A DNA stretch of 64,000 nt from Calothrix sp. NIES-2100. Its GTDB lineage: Bacteria > Cyanobacteriota > Cyanobacteriia > Cyanobacteriales > Nostocaceae. The notes beneath the pieces are model-generated. The model saw only the letters and a program-made list of their open reading frames with translations. It made no database searches and was not told the DNA's origin. Below, piece by piece: positions 17,732-27,513 of the stretch; within the stretch, counting starts at the first letter, position 1, and each line of letters begins with the position of its first letter. The position numbers and the translations under genes were made by a program. The DNA lies in assembly GCF_002368195.1 (NCBI RefSeq), contig NZ_AP018178.1, forward strand, positions 9,010,645 to 9,074,644, given 5' to 3'.

Positions 17732-20335
17732 CTACAGCCAGTTCCCCACTAAAATGTAAGGTGCCCAATAAACTGGATGCTCAGATAGGGGATCTTTTAA
17801 AAGAGCTATTTGGGCATTACGTAAGGCCTCTGCTTTGGTTTCTTTAGTACTGCTCAAATGCTTGTAAAACTGACGCATCAAACTGGCTGTTGCTTCATCA
17901 TTAACAGACCATAATGTTGCTAAAGTGCTACTAGCTCCTGCTTTGACTGCTATTCCTGCCAAACCTAAGGCAGCACGTTTATCTCCAACTGCGGTTTCAC
18001 AAGCACTGAGTACCAGCAATTCGATCGCTTGTTGCTTTTTCTGTTCAGGTATCTGTAGTAATTGATCTAAGTCATTAATTCTGATGCGATCGTCCCAAGC
18101 CAAAATAAAGGTTTCTATTGCTTTGGAGCTAAATTTCCCATGAGTAGCAATGTGAAGTATTGGGAAAACGGCTGATTGCAAGTGAGTTTGCAGATTTTGA
18201 CTGGTAAATTCCTCATTTAATAAAACAGTACTTGGGACTTCGGATTTGATTTCCTTCATTTCCTGTTCTACATACTCCAGGGCAGAAAACCCCTGTCTGG
18301 CTTCAGTTAACCCGGCACCAAGTACTTTAAAGTTATGCTGTGCCAACTTCTTAGGAGGTAGTAACTGGAGACTTGGGGTTAAAGCAATGTTGTAATTTTC
18401 TACCAAATAATGATTCCTATCATGTAGTGCTGCCATCGGAATATTTCGGAAAACACCATCCGGTACAAACACTAAGGTTTTAATCCCACTTTTAACTATG
18501 TCGGTTTCTACTGGACGGATCAACCAGTCATATACTTGTTGAGACAAGGGCAAAAAGTCTTCTTTGGAACGGATGACTAAAGTTTTCCGCAGTTTTTCGA
18601 CAATACTTTCCAGCTGAGCTTGAGGTAAAGAAGTCGCGTAGTGGCGTAAAGGTTGCTGCGGTAAGCTAATAATAACTTCTAATCGGTCTGGCAAGATAAT
18701 CGGGTAGATTACTCCAGCCACCGGATCTAACTGATCGATTTGAGTGTATTTTCTATCTAAACAGGCTTCGCGGAAAAAGTCATCTAGTTCTGCCAATTGT
18801 AAGGACTCAATCACTTGACGAGCTTGGATCAGAGCTTTTTGACTAGGTTCAGCGGCTCCAGGTTCTAAAAGTAAACTGACTAGTTCGCGGTAGACTGGTT
18901 CTACACTTTCCCGAAAACTAAATTGAATATCTGGATCGACGGCAACCAAATCGCTACGCAAGGATTGTAGAGTATTGACAGCTTGGGTGTAAGCCGCGAT
19001 CGCACCTTCTTCATTTCCTTGTACTTTCAAAAGTCGCCCTAACTGCCATTGCCAACGGTAGGCAATTTCTGGTGTATTAATAGATTGTGCCAACACCAGC
19101 GCTTGCTGTGTCAAATCTTGGGCAATTGTCCATTGCTGAGTCTGTTCATAAAGTCCGCCCAGTTTCCCCAGTGCATAGGCTTGTGCTTGTTTGTCTCCCA
19201 AAGTTTTGGCCTGTTGCAGGTTATTCGCTACTAATTGGGCAATATTTTCTGTGGTTGGCGCATTGGGGAGATTTGCTTGCTTGAGGCGAGTGAGACTCTG
19301 GGCTAAATTCAGTTGCGCATAAATTGCTGTGCGGCTAGGAGGTAGATCAGCAAGTTGGAGTTGAATTTGACTCCATAGTGTCTGAGCCGATGCCCATTGC
19401 TTGGTATCAATTAAGGTACTGAGTTGATTTAATTGCGATCGCATTTTCAGCATCTGGGAAGGTGCAAGCTCTATTGCCTGTTGATACAAAGCCAACGCCG
19501 ATTCAGAATCTTGTTTTGCACGCGCCACATTTCCCAAATCTATCAATGTCGCACTAATTTCTGCCGGAGATTGTAACTTTTGGGCGATCGCTAAACTTTG
19601 TTGCAATACCTGCTGTGCTTCTGTTAAATTCCCCACTAAGCGCAAACTTGCTCCTAAACTGCGTAACCCAGCTGTTTTGAGCGGTGAATCAGGTTGTTTT
19701 TGCAGGATTTGGTTTACCTGAGTTAGTGTCGATAAGGCTCGCCGATATAATCCCAGCGCCTTTAAAGCCTGAGATTGATTGATCAAACTACGCAGCACCC
19801 CAGTCTCATTTTTTGCCTGGATGTAAGTGGTCGTGGCTTGTTGCCAAGTGAAGAGTGCAGCTTCAGATTTTCCCGTTGCTAACTCGAGACTAGCTTGGGT
19901 GTTTAGGACTTGAGCCAAGACTGGCAAATATTCTTGCTCACCCTGTTTTTTCTGTAACAATTCTCGGCTAGTAGCAATTGTTTGGGTAGCTTCAGTCCAT
20001 TGACCTAGTTGCTGATAACTTAGTGATAGATTACTCAAAACTCTGGTTTGATTGAGTGTATCTCCCTGTGACTGATAAATCTGGAGAACCTGCTGCCAGA
20101 TTTTGACTGCTGCTAAAAACTGCCCTGCATCATAATATTGCCTGCCTTGCTCCTCCTGCTTTGCCACATTGGATGATACTTGCATTAGGGATGGTGGCAA
20201 AGAATCAACTTTGGCGATCGCAGGCAATAAATTACAAACTAGTCCTAAGAACATCCAAAGTATAAATACAATGAAACGAACATATACTCGTTTCCAGGTA
20301 CTTTTATGACCATAAAAATATAGATTAATGTGCAT
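17732..20335 (-). CDS. CHAT-domain protease with TPR repeats and signal peptide
   Basis: An 867-residue protein. A basic N-terminus and hydrophobic helix (about 18-42, ending IAKVDS) form a signal peptide or anchor. Residues about 55-480 are tetratricopeptide repeats (for example GRQYYDAGQFLAAVKIWQQ and ALALYQQAIELAP). Residues about 560-867 are a CHAT domain, a caspase/separase-like cysteine protease, with the catalytic His732 in IATHGKF and Cys779 in LSACETAVG, and the conserved GLAGIAVKAGASSTLATLWSV block. Both catalytic residues are present. The start overlaps the last 11 bases of the adhesin gene upstream, so the two are cotranscribed. In cyanobacteria such CHAT proteins are often next to haemagglutinin-type adhesins, which may be substrates or partners (inference). 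Confidence 0.9.
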   Translation of the reverse strand: MHINLYFYGHKSTWKRVYVRFIVFILWMFLGLVCNLLPAIAKVDSLPPSLMQVSSNVAKQEEQGRQYYDAGQFLAAVKIWQQVLQIYQSQGDTLNQTRVLSNLSLSYQQLGQWTEATQTIATSRELLQKKQGEQEYLPVLAQVLNTQASLELATGKSEAALFTWQQATTTYIQAKNETGVLRSLINQSQALKALGLYRRALSTLTQVNQILQKQPDSPLKTAGLRSLGASLRLVGNLTEAQQVLQQSLAIAQKLQSPAEISATLIDLGNVARAKQDSESALALYQQAIELAPSQMLKMRSQLNQLSTLIDTKQWASAQTLWSQIQLQLADLPPSRTAIYAQLNLAQSLTRLKQANLPNAPTTENIAQLVANNLQQAKTLGDKQAQAYALGKLGGLYEQTQQWTIAQDLTQQALVLAQSINTPEIAYRWQWQLGRLLKVQGNEEGAIAAYTQAVNTLQSLRSDLVAVDPDIQFSFRESVEPVYRELVSLLLEPGAAEPSQKALIQARQVIESLQLAELDDFFREACLDRKYTQIDQLDPVAGVIYPIILPDRLEVIISLPQQPLRHYATSLPQAQLESIVEKLRKTLVIRSKEDFLPLSQQVYDWLIRPVETDIVKSGIKTLVFVPDGVFRNIPMAALHDRNHYLVENYNIALTPSLQLLPPKKLAQHNFKVLGAGLTEARQGFSALEYVEQEMKEIKSEVPSTVLLNEEFTSQNLQTHLQSAVFPILHIATHGKFSSKAIETFILAWDDRIRINDLDQLLQIPEQKKQQAIELLVLSACETAVGDKRAALGLAGIAVKAGASSTLATLWSVNDEATASLMRQFYKHLSSTKETKAEALRNAQIALLKDPLSEHPVYWAPYILVGNWL

Positions 20336-23330
20336 AACAATTAGTTGAGGGCGACCAAGTACTATAAGGAGTTGCGGTAGGAGCCTGTGCCATCAATAAC
20401 ACTTCACCTTGGGAATTTACTACTATAGCTTGGGCTTCCACTATCGCATTAGAACTAGGAACAAGTGGGGCAGAAGTTTTCCCAGCTATATTTTGTGAAT
20501 TTTTGATCGGAGTCGTCTCCAAATCTTCGAGCAGACTATCGCTACTAAGTATGCCTTCAGGACTAGGTGATAGCCCACCCCTTCCAGTCACTACAAACCG
20601 ATTACCAATCTGTCTCTGGTCACTGAGCAAAGTCGAAGTGCAACTTTGAACTATAAGTTTTGAGCTATCAGTAATTTGCGGAGGTAAGTTTACTAAACCT
20701 TTAGTTGGATCAGCATCAAGAGTTTTAATTTCTACAACACCATTAATCCCAAAGGTAGAACTAGCAGTAATGTCACTCAAAGAAGTCTGTTGTGCGCGGA
20801 ACTTCTGCCCAAATACATTCTGAGCTGTAATTTGAATGTTACCCCCCCATCCTTGAAATGCATTAGCAGTAATATCACTATTCCCTAAGGGATCTGCCAC
20901 TAAAAAAGTTGTATTTATCTTGATATTGCCCCCATTTCCCTGTTGACTAGCAGTGCCAGCAGTGGCTGAAATTAAGCTATTGTGTCCCATTTGCAGAATA
21001 TTGCTGACTCCCAGGGAAATATCACCACCATCATCAGCCGTAGTTTCCGCCAAAATTGCTCCAGAGCGATCAAGAAAAATATTACGAGCTGTTAAATTAA
21101 TACTGCCTGCTCTTCCTTCGCCACTTGCTTGTGCAAACAATCCACTGTTTGCTTGACCATTACCAGACCTACTAATTCCGTCGTCGCTATCAGAGCCATA
21201 AGGAGTTTTACCGCCACCTGTACCCAAGGTAGAAGCAGAAATCTTCGCCCCATCCAGAATGAATAAATTGCCTGTATTTACAATCAAGTTACCGGCGGGA
21301 GCATCGCCTAATGTTGAAGTAAATAAACCACTAGATGATTGATCCACCGAGGAAGTCCCCAGCAGTTGAATTTTATCTGTAGCAGTCACCTTGACTAATC
21401 CACCAGGCGCTTTCCCCTGAGTCGCCGCCTGAATCTGCGCCCCATCCCGCACGATTAATTCTCTGGTATTAATCGTGACATTCCCCCCCCAACCTACATC
21501 TCTAGTAGAGGCGGAAATTAGTGCCTGCTTTCCTTGAAGAATTAATTCCCCAGTATCTATAGATAGGTTACCTCCCCGACCTTTAGCACCTAACTCTACC
21601 TGCGCAAATAAGCCACTAAAGGTGATATCTGTAGGCTCTCCCCAGACTGTCACCATCTGAGGGGCAATTACAGAAATACTCCCAGCATCTCCCGTATTAA
21701 AGGTGCTGGTTGAAACTTGCGCACCGCCTTGGATAAGTAATTTTTCAGTTGCTAAGGTAATGTTACCCCCCTGACCGGTGGCTCCTAACTCCACTTGGTT
21801 AAACACACCGCTAGCTTGACCAACTGTTGGGGAACTTAGCAGTTCTGTTTCTTTAGCGTAAATTTTAATACTGCCTGCTGATCCCTCAGCAAATGTAGAA
21901 GCTGATATCCTGGCTCCATCACGGATACTCAACATTGGGGTTTCCAGAATTACTTCCCCAGCTTGTCCAGAACTGGTAGTTTCCGCCACCAAACTACTAA
22001 AATACACTGTATCGGATAGCTGTCCCATCCCTTGCATATCAATAGAATCAGCAGCTTTCACTATAAGTTTGCCACCAAAACCGCGATCGCGGGTATTTGC
22101 TACTATCTGTGCGCCATCTTGGATACTCAATTTTCGAGTTTCAATTGTGACATCTCCTCCAGCACCTAGTCCTCTAGTTTCTGTTCCTAAAAGACTCAAG
22201 TTAGCCAATTTCACATCATCAGCGCGAATAGTTAAGTTACCACCCTTACCAATGTCTTCTGTTTCTGTAGAAACTATTGCTGATGATCCTTGAACTGTCA
22301 CTTTCGCAGCTTCCAGGTTGATATCTCCACCATGCACTGAACCAGATGTCATTGCTTGAACAATAGAATCATTTAAAGTCAGTTGATTAGCTCGGATAGT
22401 TATTGAGCCACCGCTTTGGCTACCATTGGCATCTGTATTAGCCAACACTTGTGTTTCATTCAAGGTGACTACTTGACCCTGAATCTGGATATTCCCACCA
22501 CCAGCACCACTGACATCAATTCCAGTGCCATCGAGCTGAATTGTCTGAAACTTTTCCACACCTGTATATCCCAAAGCAAATCCCTGAGAGCTTGGGGTCA
22601 GGCTAACAAAATTATCATCTCCCACACTCCCCAATTCCACCCGACCACCAGGCGCAACTAGGAACTGGCCAGCCACAGAAATATCGCCACCAACTAGAGC
22701 TAAAGTTTGAAAAGGCTGCACTAACAAAGACGGACTCAAAGACGGATCATCTTGTGCAGGCTCTACTTTAATGTCTCCAGATTTGGCAGCAAATTGTAAC
22801 CCTAGGGGAACACTGATAGTTAGCAAGGGTGGAGCAGGATTAGTAGCACTAAAAACATCTCCATTAGAAAGCTTTAAACTACTGGCAGTACTGGCGATAA
22901 ATGAGCCACGAATATCTAGTGAAGCATTGGAGCCAAAAACAATACCATTGGGATTGATCAGAAATAAGTTGCTATTTGCTTGGATTAAACCGTTGATCTC
23001 AGATTTCAACCCACCAGTCACACGGCTGATAATGTTCTCAATCCCTGGGTTCTGATTATGGAAAATTGCAGAGCCTCCTCTAGGGACAGAGAACTCTGCA
23101 AAGCTGTGAAAAAGGTTACTACCTGCTTGGGTTCCGCCTGTAATTACAAAATTCAACCCTGGTTGGATTCCTGGTGAAACTACAGTTTGTCCATTAGGAA
23201 GCTTGTTATCGGCTCTGATTTGTGCAGACGTTGGGTAGATGGTGCTGAAACAGCAAATAGTGATTCCACTTGTCATCGCCAGCAGGTAATGATACTGTCT
23301 CAGCGCTTGAATAATTGGTTGGTTGCGCAT
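20325..23330 (-). CDS. Two-partner-secretion exoprotein, filamentous haemagglutinin N-terminal domain
   Basis: A 1001-residue secreted protein. After a signal peptide (to about residue 37, PTSAQI) comes the TPS domain with the signature motifs NLFHSFAEFSVPRGGSAIF, SNLFLINPNGIVFG and ASLDIRGSF at about 70-150. From about 270 to 900 it consists of Gly/Asn-rich beta-helix repeats (GGNLTIRA, LSIQDGAQI and similar units about every 50-60 residues). Such proteins cross the outer membrane through a TpsB (FhaC) pore, which is not encoded in the window. The C-terminal part (about 900-1001) carries a Cys (VQSCTSTLLS) also usual for this cyanobacterial subfamily. First gene of the pair with the CHAT protease. 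Confidence 0.93.
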   Translation of the reverse strand: MRNQPIIQALRQYHYLLAMTSGITICCFSTIYPTSAQIRADNKLPNGQTVVSPGIQPGLNFVITGGTQAGSNLFHSFAEFSVPRGGSAIFHNQNPGIENIISRVTGGLKSEINGLIQANSNLFLINPNGIVFGSNASLDIRGSFIASTASSLKLSNGDVFSATNPAPPLLTISVPLGLQFAAKSGDIKVEPAQDDPSLSPSLLVQPFQTLALVGGDISVAGQFLVAPGGRVELGSVGDDNFVSLTPSSQGFALGYTGVEKFQTIQLDGTGIDVSGAGGGNIQIQGQVVTLNETQVLANTDANGSQSGGSITIRANQLTLNDSIVQAMTSGSVHGGDINLEAAKVTVQGSSAIVSTETEDIGKGGNLTIRADDVKLANLSLLGTETRGLGAGGDVTIETRKLSIQDGAQIVANTRDRGFGGKLIVKAADSIDMQGMGQLSDTVYFSSLVAETTSSGQAGEVILETPMLSIRDGARISASTFAEGSAGSIKIYAKETELLSSPTVGQASGVFNQVELGATGQGGNITLATEKLLIQGGAQVSTSTFNTGDAGSISVIAPQMVTVWGEPTDITFSGLFAQVELGAKGRGGNLSIDTGELILQGKQALISASTRDVGWGGNVTINTRELIVRDGAQIQAATQGKAPGGLVKVTATDKIQLLGTSSVDQSSSGLFTSTLGDAPAGNLIVNTGNLFILDGAKISASTLGTGGGKTPYGSDSDDGISRSGNGQANSGLFAQASGEGRAGSINLTARNIFLDRSGAILAETTADDGGDISLGVSNILQMGHNSLISATAGTASQQGNGGNIKINTTFLVADPLGNSDITANAFQGWGGNIQITAQNVFGQKFRAQQTSLSDITASSTFGINGVVEIKTLDADPTKGLVNLPPQITDSSKLIVQSCTSTLLSDQRQIGNRFVVTGRGGLSPSPEGILSSDSLLEDLETTPIKNSQNIAGKTSAPLVPSSNAIVEAQAIVVNSQGEVLLMAQAPTATPYSTWSPSTNCYAH

Positions 23331-23386
23331 TACCTAAAAACATTGAGAGAAGACAGAGCTTGATTGACAATGATTTCTGGGTCAAT

Positions 23387-23926
23387 TTATCCATTTTGAT
23401 GATGTGGATGCTTCTCCCAATCAAAGATTTCCTCGTTTGAATCACCAGGCTGACCCCAGGTAATCTTCCCTCGCAACGTATCTAATAAGGTTTGCTCAAC
23501 CACATCATTTAAGTTCTCCCAAGATAAATCATCTCGTTGAAGTAAGACTTTGAGTTTTTGCAAAGCAGCCATTGCTGCATTTTCTTCCTCAAAAGTTAGA
23601 GAACTTTCACTGCGCAGCGGGTCTCGTTGCACAGCCATAATTCCTTGCCTGACAGCTGTCACGATTTGCGATCGCAAATCGGTTTTTCCCCGATGCCATT
23701 GCCGCTGCCATCCTCGCTTGCTAGTAGCATACAGCGCAGGCAGACGATTTAATGCATAAGCAATTACCTCAGATGGATTAGTGTATTTGGCAGTTTTAGC
23801 GGGCAAAGCTTGGAATTGTTGCTCTACTTCCTCTACAACTAGCACTTCCATCACATTTCGCGAGTTTTTTGTAAATGCACGCTGCTGTTTAGATTGCTGA
23901 ACTGAAGCATGACCCTGATAAACCAT
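23387..23926 (-). CDS. ComFB-domain protein
   Basis: A 179-residue protein. Residues about 25-85 show the late-competence ComFB pattern: MEVLVVEEVEQQF, then NPSEVIAYALNRLPALYATSKRGW. Recent work on cyanobacterial ComFB-like proteins (CdgR) identifies them as cyclic-dinucleotide receptors, so a c-di-GMP/c-di-AMP signalling role is possible; this is family knowledge, not visible in the sequence. The C-terminal 90 residues are charged and contain a repeated helix but no recognised domain. It lies 56 bases upstream of the adhesin gene on the same strand and may be in its operon. Confidence 0.75.
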   Translation of the reverse strand: MVYQGHASVQQSKQQRAFTKNSRNVMEVLVVEEVEQQFQALPAKTAKYTNPSEVIAYALNRLPALYATSKRGWQRQWHRGKTDLRSQIVTAVRQGIMAVQRDPLRSESSLTFEEENAAMAALQKLKVLLQRDDLSWENLNDVVEQTLLDTLRGKITWGQPGDSNEEIFDWEKHPHHQNG

Positions 23927-24502
23927 GAAAGAAACTCCCCACAGAGCAATACAATCTCAACTTTTACTTACGGCTTTATATTGCCCTTATATTGCGTCTA
24001 ACTAACATGTTTTCTAGGGTTTTGACAAGTAATTAAAAAAATTAGCTAACATCTGACTTTACCCACTTTTTGTGGATGTATGTCAGATTAAAGATATTAA
24101 TAATTTTGCTAAAAAATTTTAAATTTTAGGTACAGATAATATGTTTACTTACCAAATTTAATTGCCGTTATAAAGCTCTAGTAAAGATTTTTTAGTATTA
24201 AAATATACTTTATATTATATAATTATCTAAATAAATATTCTTGCAATTACTAGTATTGTGTACATAAGTACTTTTATAAACATAAAGTTTTTGTATAAAA
24301 AATTACATATATGCTAGTATTTTATGGAATTTTTATAAAACTGTAGTTAAGTCTCCTAATTATCGCTTCAGAGAAATTTCGCTGTTCTAGATTTTGCCGT
24401 TGATATAAAGTTGAGCTATAGATGTACATAGAGCGAGTATTCTGAGTTTTTCACTCAAAAAATTAGTAATAGTAATTTTAATATTTTTTAATCGCACCAC
24501 AT
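23927..24502. promoter_or_regulatory. Very AT-rich divergent intergenic region
   Basis: This 576-base stretch separates the ComFB gene from the metalloprotease gene. It is dominated by A/T tracts (24100-24360) and has no credible open frame or RNA gene. It must hold two divergent promoters; I cannot assign specific boxes with confidence. Confidence 0.5.
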
Positions 24503-24511
24503 TTGAGAAAA

Positions 24512-26143
24512 ATGTTCAAAAAAATTTATTTACTAGTAACCCAAAAATCAAATATGAAAGCGAAACTTAAGTACCAAGCAAATCTAGTTACACAACTAAC
24601 TATAGCCTTAGGTTCATTGAGCAGCATTTCTCCAGCGCAGGCGATACAATTCAACTTCACCTATGCTGAAAACAGTCCTCAGGAAATCATAGATGGATTT
24701 AATAAAGCTGGTAATATCTGGTCTTCTAAACTCCAGGACAAATATTTTGATATCAATTGCCTATGTAATCGTGATACTACAGTCAATCTTTATATCAATT
24801 TTCAAGAATTATCTAACCCCAAAGCGCTGGGAGGAACACGCCCAACTATGGTGAAGGTGGGATACGATGATTTTCTCACTAATACTTTTCAAAATATAAC
24901 GGACAATAATGATTTGCTAGCTATGAAAAATCTGCAAATAAATAATAATTATAAAAATATTTTTGCCAACAGAGACCTTCAAGAAATTCAAAATCTCAGC
25001 CGGAAATATCTAAAATTTATGGGTTCTGAATTCAGTATGGTCATGAATAATTCTAGGGCTGTAAATTTTGATAATTATCAAAGGTTAACATCATCTGGTA
25101 ATACTATCTTAGATAATAACGGTAATGCTAATAACAAGACAATTTGGTTGAGTAGTGCTAACGCCAAAGCTCTGAATCTGATTGCAGGTAATGAAAGTGG
25201 ATTTGATGCCCAAATTTCTCTTGGTAATTCAATGCGAGCTAGTAATGGAGAAATTATTAGCTATTCTGGGTGGTTAGCCCAGCAATCAGGATTTGGTAAT
25301 TTCGTCCAAGATTCTATTTGGGACTTCTCAAGTGTTTATTCTCATAATGCTACTATTGCTAGTAAAAAATTTGACTTTCTTAGTGTAGCTCAACACGAAA
25401 TTGGCCACGCATTAGGTATTATTAGTGGTAGTGATGCTGTTGAAGTATTAATGAACAGCGTTACTAAAGGTAATAGTCCACCTTTAAATGATGAAGATTT
25501 AACATTTGTTACTCCAATAGATCTGTTTCGCTATTCTGAAAATAGCAATAACCAAGGCGTTTTTGATTGGTCTAAAGGTTCTGGAAAGTACTTTTCTATT
25601 GATGGCGGTCAAACACGTCTGGGTAATTTTGATGGTGCGAATTATCAAACAAGTCACTGGAGTGCTAGTGAAGGCGAAGCATTGGGAATAATGCATCCTG
25701 TTCTCAAAAAAGGTGAAAAGTTAGAAATATCGGATATCGATTTGAAATTACTAGATGTGATTGGCTGGGAGATCAATTCTCAATCTCAGGACATGATTGA
25801 AGTAGATGTCAATATCAAACAACCCAAAAGAGCATTAAATGCTAGTATTATTGATAATTATATTTCCAGGGGTAGCAAGAATTATACAGCTACGGGAACT
25901 AACTATTTGGAAGCATTAGATATTAATTATTTATCACCTAGTGAATACGAAGCCAACAAAACACAATATACTATAGATGACATTATCCAAAATGCTGACT
26001 TTAATCAAGATTTTATTACTCATAATCATGAAGATCATGAAGAAGATAGTCATGATATTGTCTCTGTACCAGAACCAAGAACTACTTGTGGGTTGGGAAT
26101 TATAGGATTAATGGGCTTGGGCTGGTTATTCAAGCGTCATTAA
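24512..26143 (+). CDS. Secreted zinc metalloprotease with PEP-CTERM anchor (NF038122-like)
   Basis: An exported protein of about 543 residues. The export signal ends in SSISPAQA; the start may be ATG 24512 or, giving a more ordinary 30-residue signal peptide, ATG 24554 (MKAKLKYQANLVTQ). The zinc site AQHEIGHALG has His295, Glu296 and His299 (numbered from 24512). The segment SDIDLKLLDVIGWEI is typical of secreted metzincin-like proteases of this class. The C-terminus is a PEP-CTERM sorting signal: PEPRT, a hydrophobic helix (about 520-537) and a final FKRH, so it is probably handled by an exosortase and attached to the envelope or released. It stands alone; no exosortase is in the window. Confidence 0.85.
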   Translation: MFKKIYLLVTQKSNMKAKLKYQANLVTQLTIALGSLSSISPAQAIQFNFTYAENSPQEIIDGFNKAGNIWSSKLQDKYFDINCLCNRDTTVNLYINFQELSNPKALGGTRPTMVKVGYDDFLTNTFQNITDNNDLLAMKNLQINNNYKNIFANRDLQEIQNLSRKYLKFMGSEFSMVMNNSRAVNFDNYQRLTSSGNTILDNNGNANNKTIWLSSANAKALNLIAGNESGFDAQISLGNSMRASNGEIISYSGWLAQQSGFGNFVQDSIWDFSSVYSHNATIASKKFDFLSVAQHEIGHALGIISGSDAVEVLMNSVTKGNSPPLNDEDLTFVTPIDLFRYSENSNNQGVFDWSKGSGKYFSIDGGQTRLGNFDGANYQTSHWSASEGEALGIMHPVLKKGEKLEISDIDLKLLDVIGWEINSQSQDMIEVDVNIKQPKRALNASIIDNYISRGSKNYTATGTNYLEALDINYLSPSEYEANKTQYTIDDIIQNADFNQDFITHNHEDHEEDSHDIVSVPEPRTTCGLGIIGLMGLGWLFKRH

Positions 26144-26393
26144 GGCTCAAATCGGATTAATGCTAGCATAAATAGACTTGGTAATTAGGTTAGAAATCAT
26201 AATAATTAAAAATAAAAATTACTTTCTGGAGATGATTGTAATTTTTACTTAAGTAAATTTCCGTAAAAATTACCGACAAATAAAAATTGATTATTTATAT
26301 AAAAATTAATTTAAATATAGCAGATTGCTAATAAATAGAGTATTGATTAAATAGGTAGAACTGATAAAAGATATTAAATCAAGCTTGAGGCTG

Positions 26394-27137
26394 ATGAAGA
26401 TAACCATGAAGAACAAGGCATTTACCGCTATCTGTTTAACCGCGCTGCTTACCCTCTCCTGTGCTGTTCCCAATCAGGTACTAGCCACTGAAAATAAACC
26501 AAAGGAGGGCTTACCTGGACGCAGAACTGGAGGTGGAACCCGTGGAGAATGCTCCAGTAATGCTGGAAAATTAATGGCATTGGTTCCAGAAAACAATTTG
26601 GCTTTAACACAACAAGCCTATCCAAACATCTTATTCTATATACCTCAAACTTCTAAACCAATAACAATGGAGTTTGTGCTTCAAGATGATAGTCGTAATT
26701 CAGTCTATGAAAAAACTTTCACAAAAAACGGTTCTGATACTAAAACTGATTCTGGAGAAATCATCAATCTTAGCTTGCTGGATTCTACATCCTTACCGCC
26801 ACTGATCACAGGTAAAACATACCATTGGTACTTATCAATAATTTGCGATCCAGAAAATAGAGCTAGTGATATTGTTGTGCATGGATGGATTCAACGAGTA
26901 GCCGTTGACCCAAATCTTGCTAGAAAAGTAGAACAAGCATCATTGCTAGAGCGTGCTAATCTATATGCTAAAGCAGGACTGTGGCAAGATGCGCTAGCTA
27001 CTTTAGCAGAACTCCGGTATAGTCAACCTCGTGACTCCAAGCTAGCTGCTAGTTGGACAGAGCTATTACAGTCTGAAAAATTGGATGCGATCGCACAAGA
27101 AACGTTTTTGAATATCAAAATCCAAAAAGACCGCTAA
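26394..27137 (+). CDS. DUF928-family exported protein
   Basis: About 247 residues. ATG 26394 (MKITMKNKAFTAICL) is preferred because a GAGG lies just upstream; ATG 26406 is also possible. A lipoprotein-like or Sec signal peptide is present (LTALLTLSCAVPNQVLA). The body carries the DUF928 features GLPGRRTGGGTRGEC, ALVPENN, LFYIPQTS and the TYHWYLSIICDP segment, followed by a helical tail (ERANLYAKAGLWQDALATLAEL). DUF928 proteins are common in cyanobacteria, often near CHASE2 proteins, and have no known function. The next gene here does carry CHASE2, which fits that association. Confidence 0.85.
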   Translation: MKITMKNKAFTAICLTALLTLSCAVPNQVLATENKPKEGLPGRRTGGGTRGECSSNAGKLMALVPENNLALTQQAYPNILFYIPQTSKPITMEFVLQDDSRNSVYEKTFTKNGSDTKTDSGEIINLSLLDSTSLPPLITGKTYHWYLSIICDPENRASDIVVHGWIQRVAVDPNLARKVEQASLLERANLYAKAGLWQDALATLAELRYSQPRDSKLAASWTELLQSEKLDAIAQETFLNIKIQKDR

Positions 27138-27513
27138 TTAGAAGCTAAGTAATTTTCTCAAATACCTATTCACTACTATACGTATAATTACCGAGAATCA
27201 ATTATCATAGGGTGCGTTAGCAGCATAACGCACCCTATGATGATTTCGATGACAAAATGTCTTGTTTGAAAACACATTATTGGTCTGTTAAAGTACTCCG
27301 CCACATTGATTTTGATGATTCGGGGATTTCGCAGCCCATCAAAATTAATGGCACAGACTACTAGATTGCTTGAATATAGATGGCTTCAAGATGAGTTTTG
27401 AGTTGAGTCTTAGGGAACACTCTTATTACAAGGAAAACATCAGTTTGCAGTAGACATCACTTCATCTGATATCGGTTATCTATAAAAGTCCACTCTCTCA
27501 ATCTAGAATTATT
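27138..27513. other. Spacer with hairpin, DUF928 to CHASE2 gene
   Basis: A perfect 14-bp hairpin lies at 27206-27239 (listed separately). Around 27314-27350 is CGGGGATTTCGCAGCCCATC followed by AAAATTAATGG, closely related to a segment at 55511-55542. No gene is seen. Confidence 0.6.
27206..27239. terminator. Perfect 14-bp hairpin, terminator or repeat
   Basis: CATAGGGTGCGTTA (27206-27219) pairs with TAACGCACCCTATG (27226-27239) across a six-base loop. It is well placed to end the DUF928 transcript but lacks a strong T tract. The GGTGCGTTA...TAACGCACC palindrome is also a known dispersed repeat in cyanobacteria, so either reading is possible. Confidence 0.55.

Noticed and set aside
23206..23445. 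79-codon minus-strand frame between the adhesin and ComFB-like genes
   Set aside because: It overlaps the starts and ends of two well-supported genes in another frame and shows no independent support.
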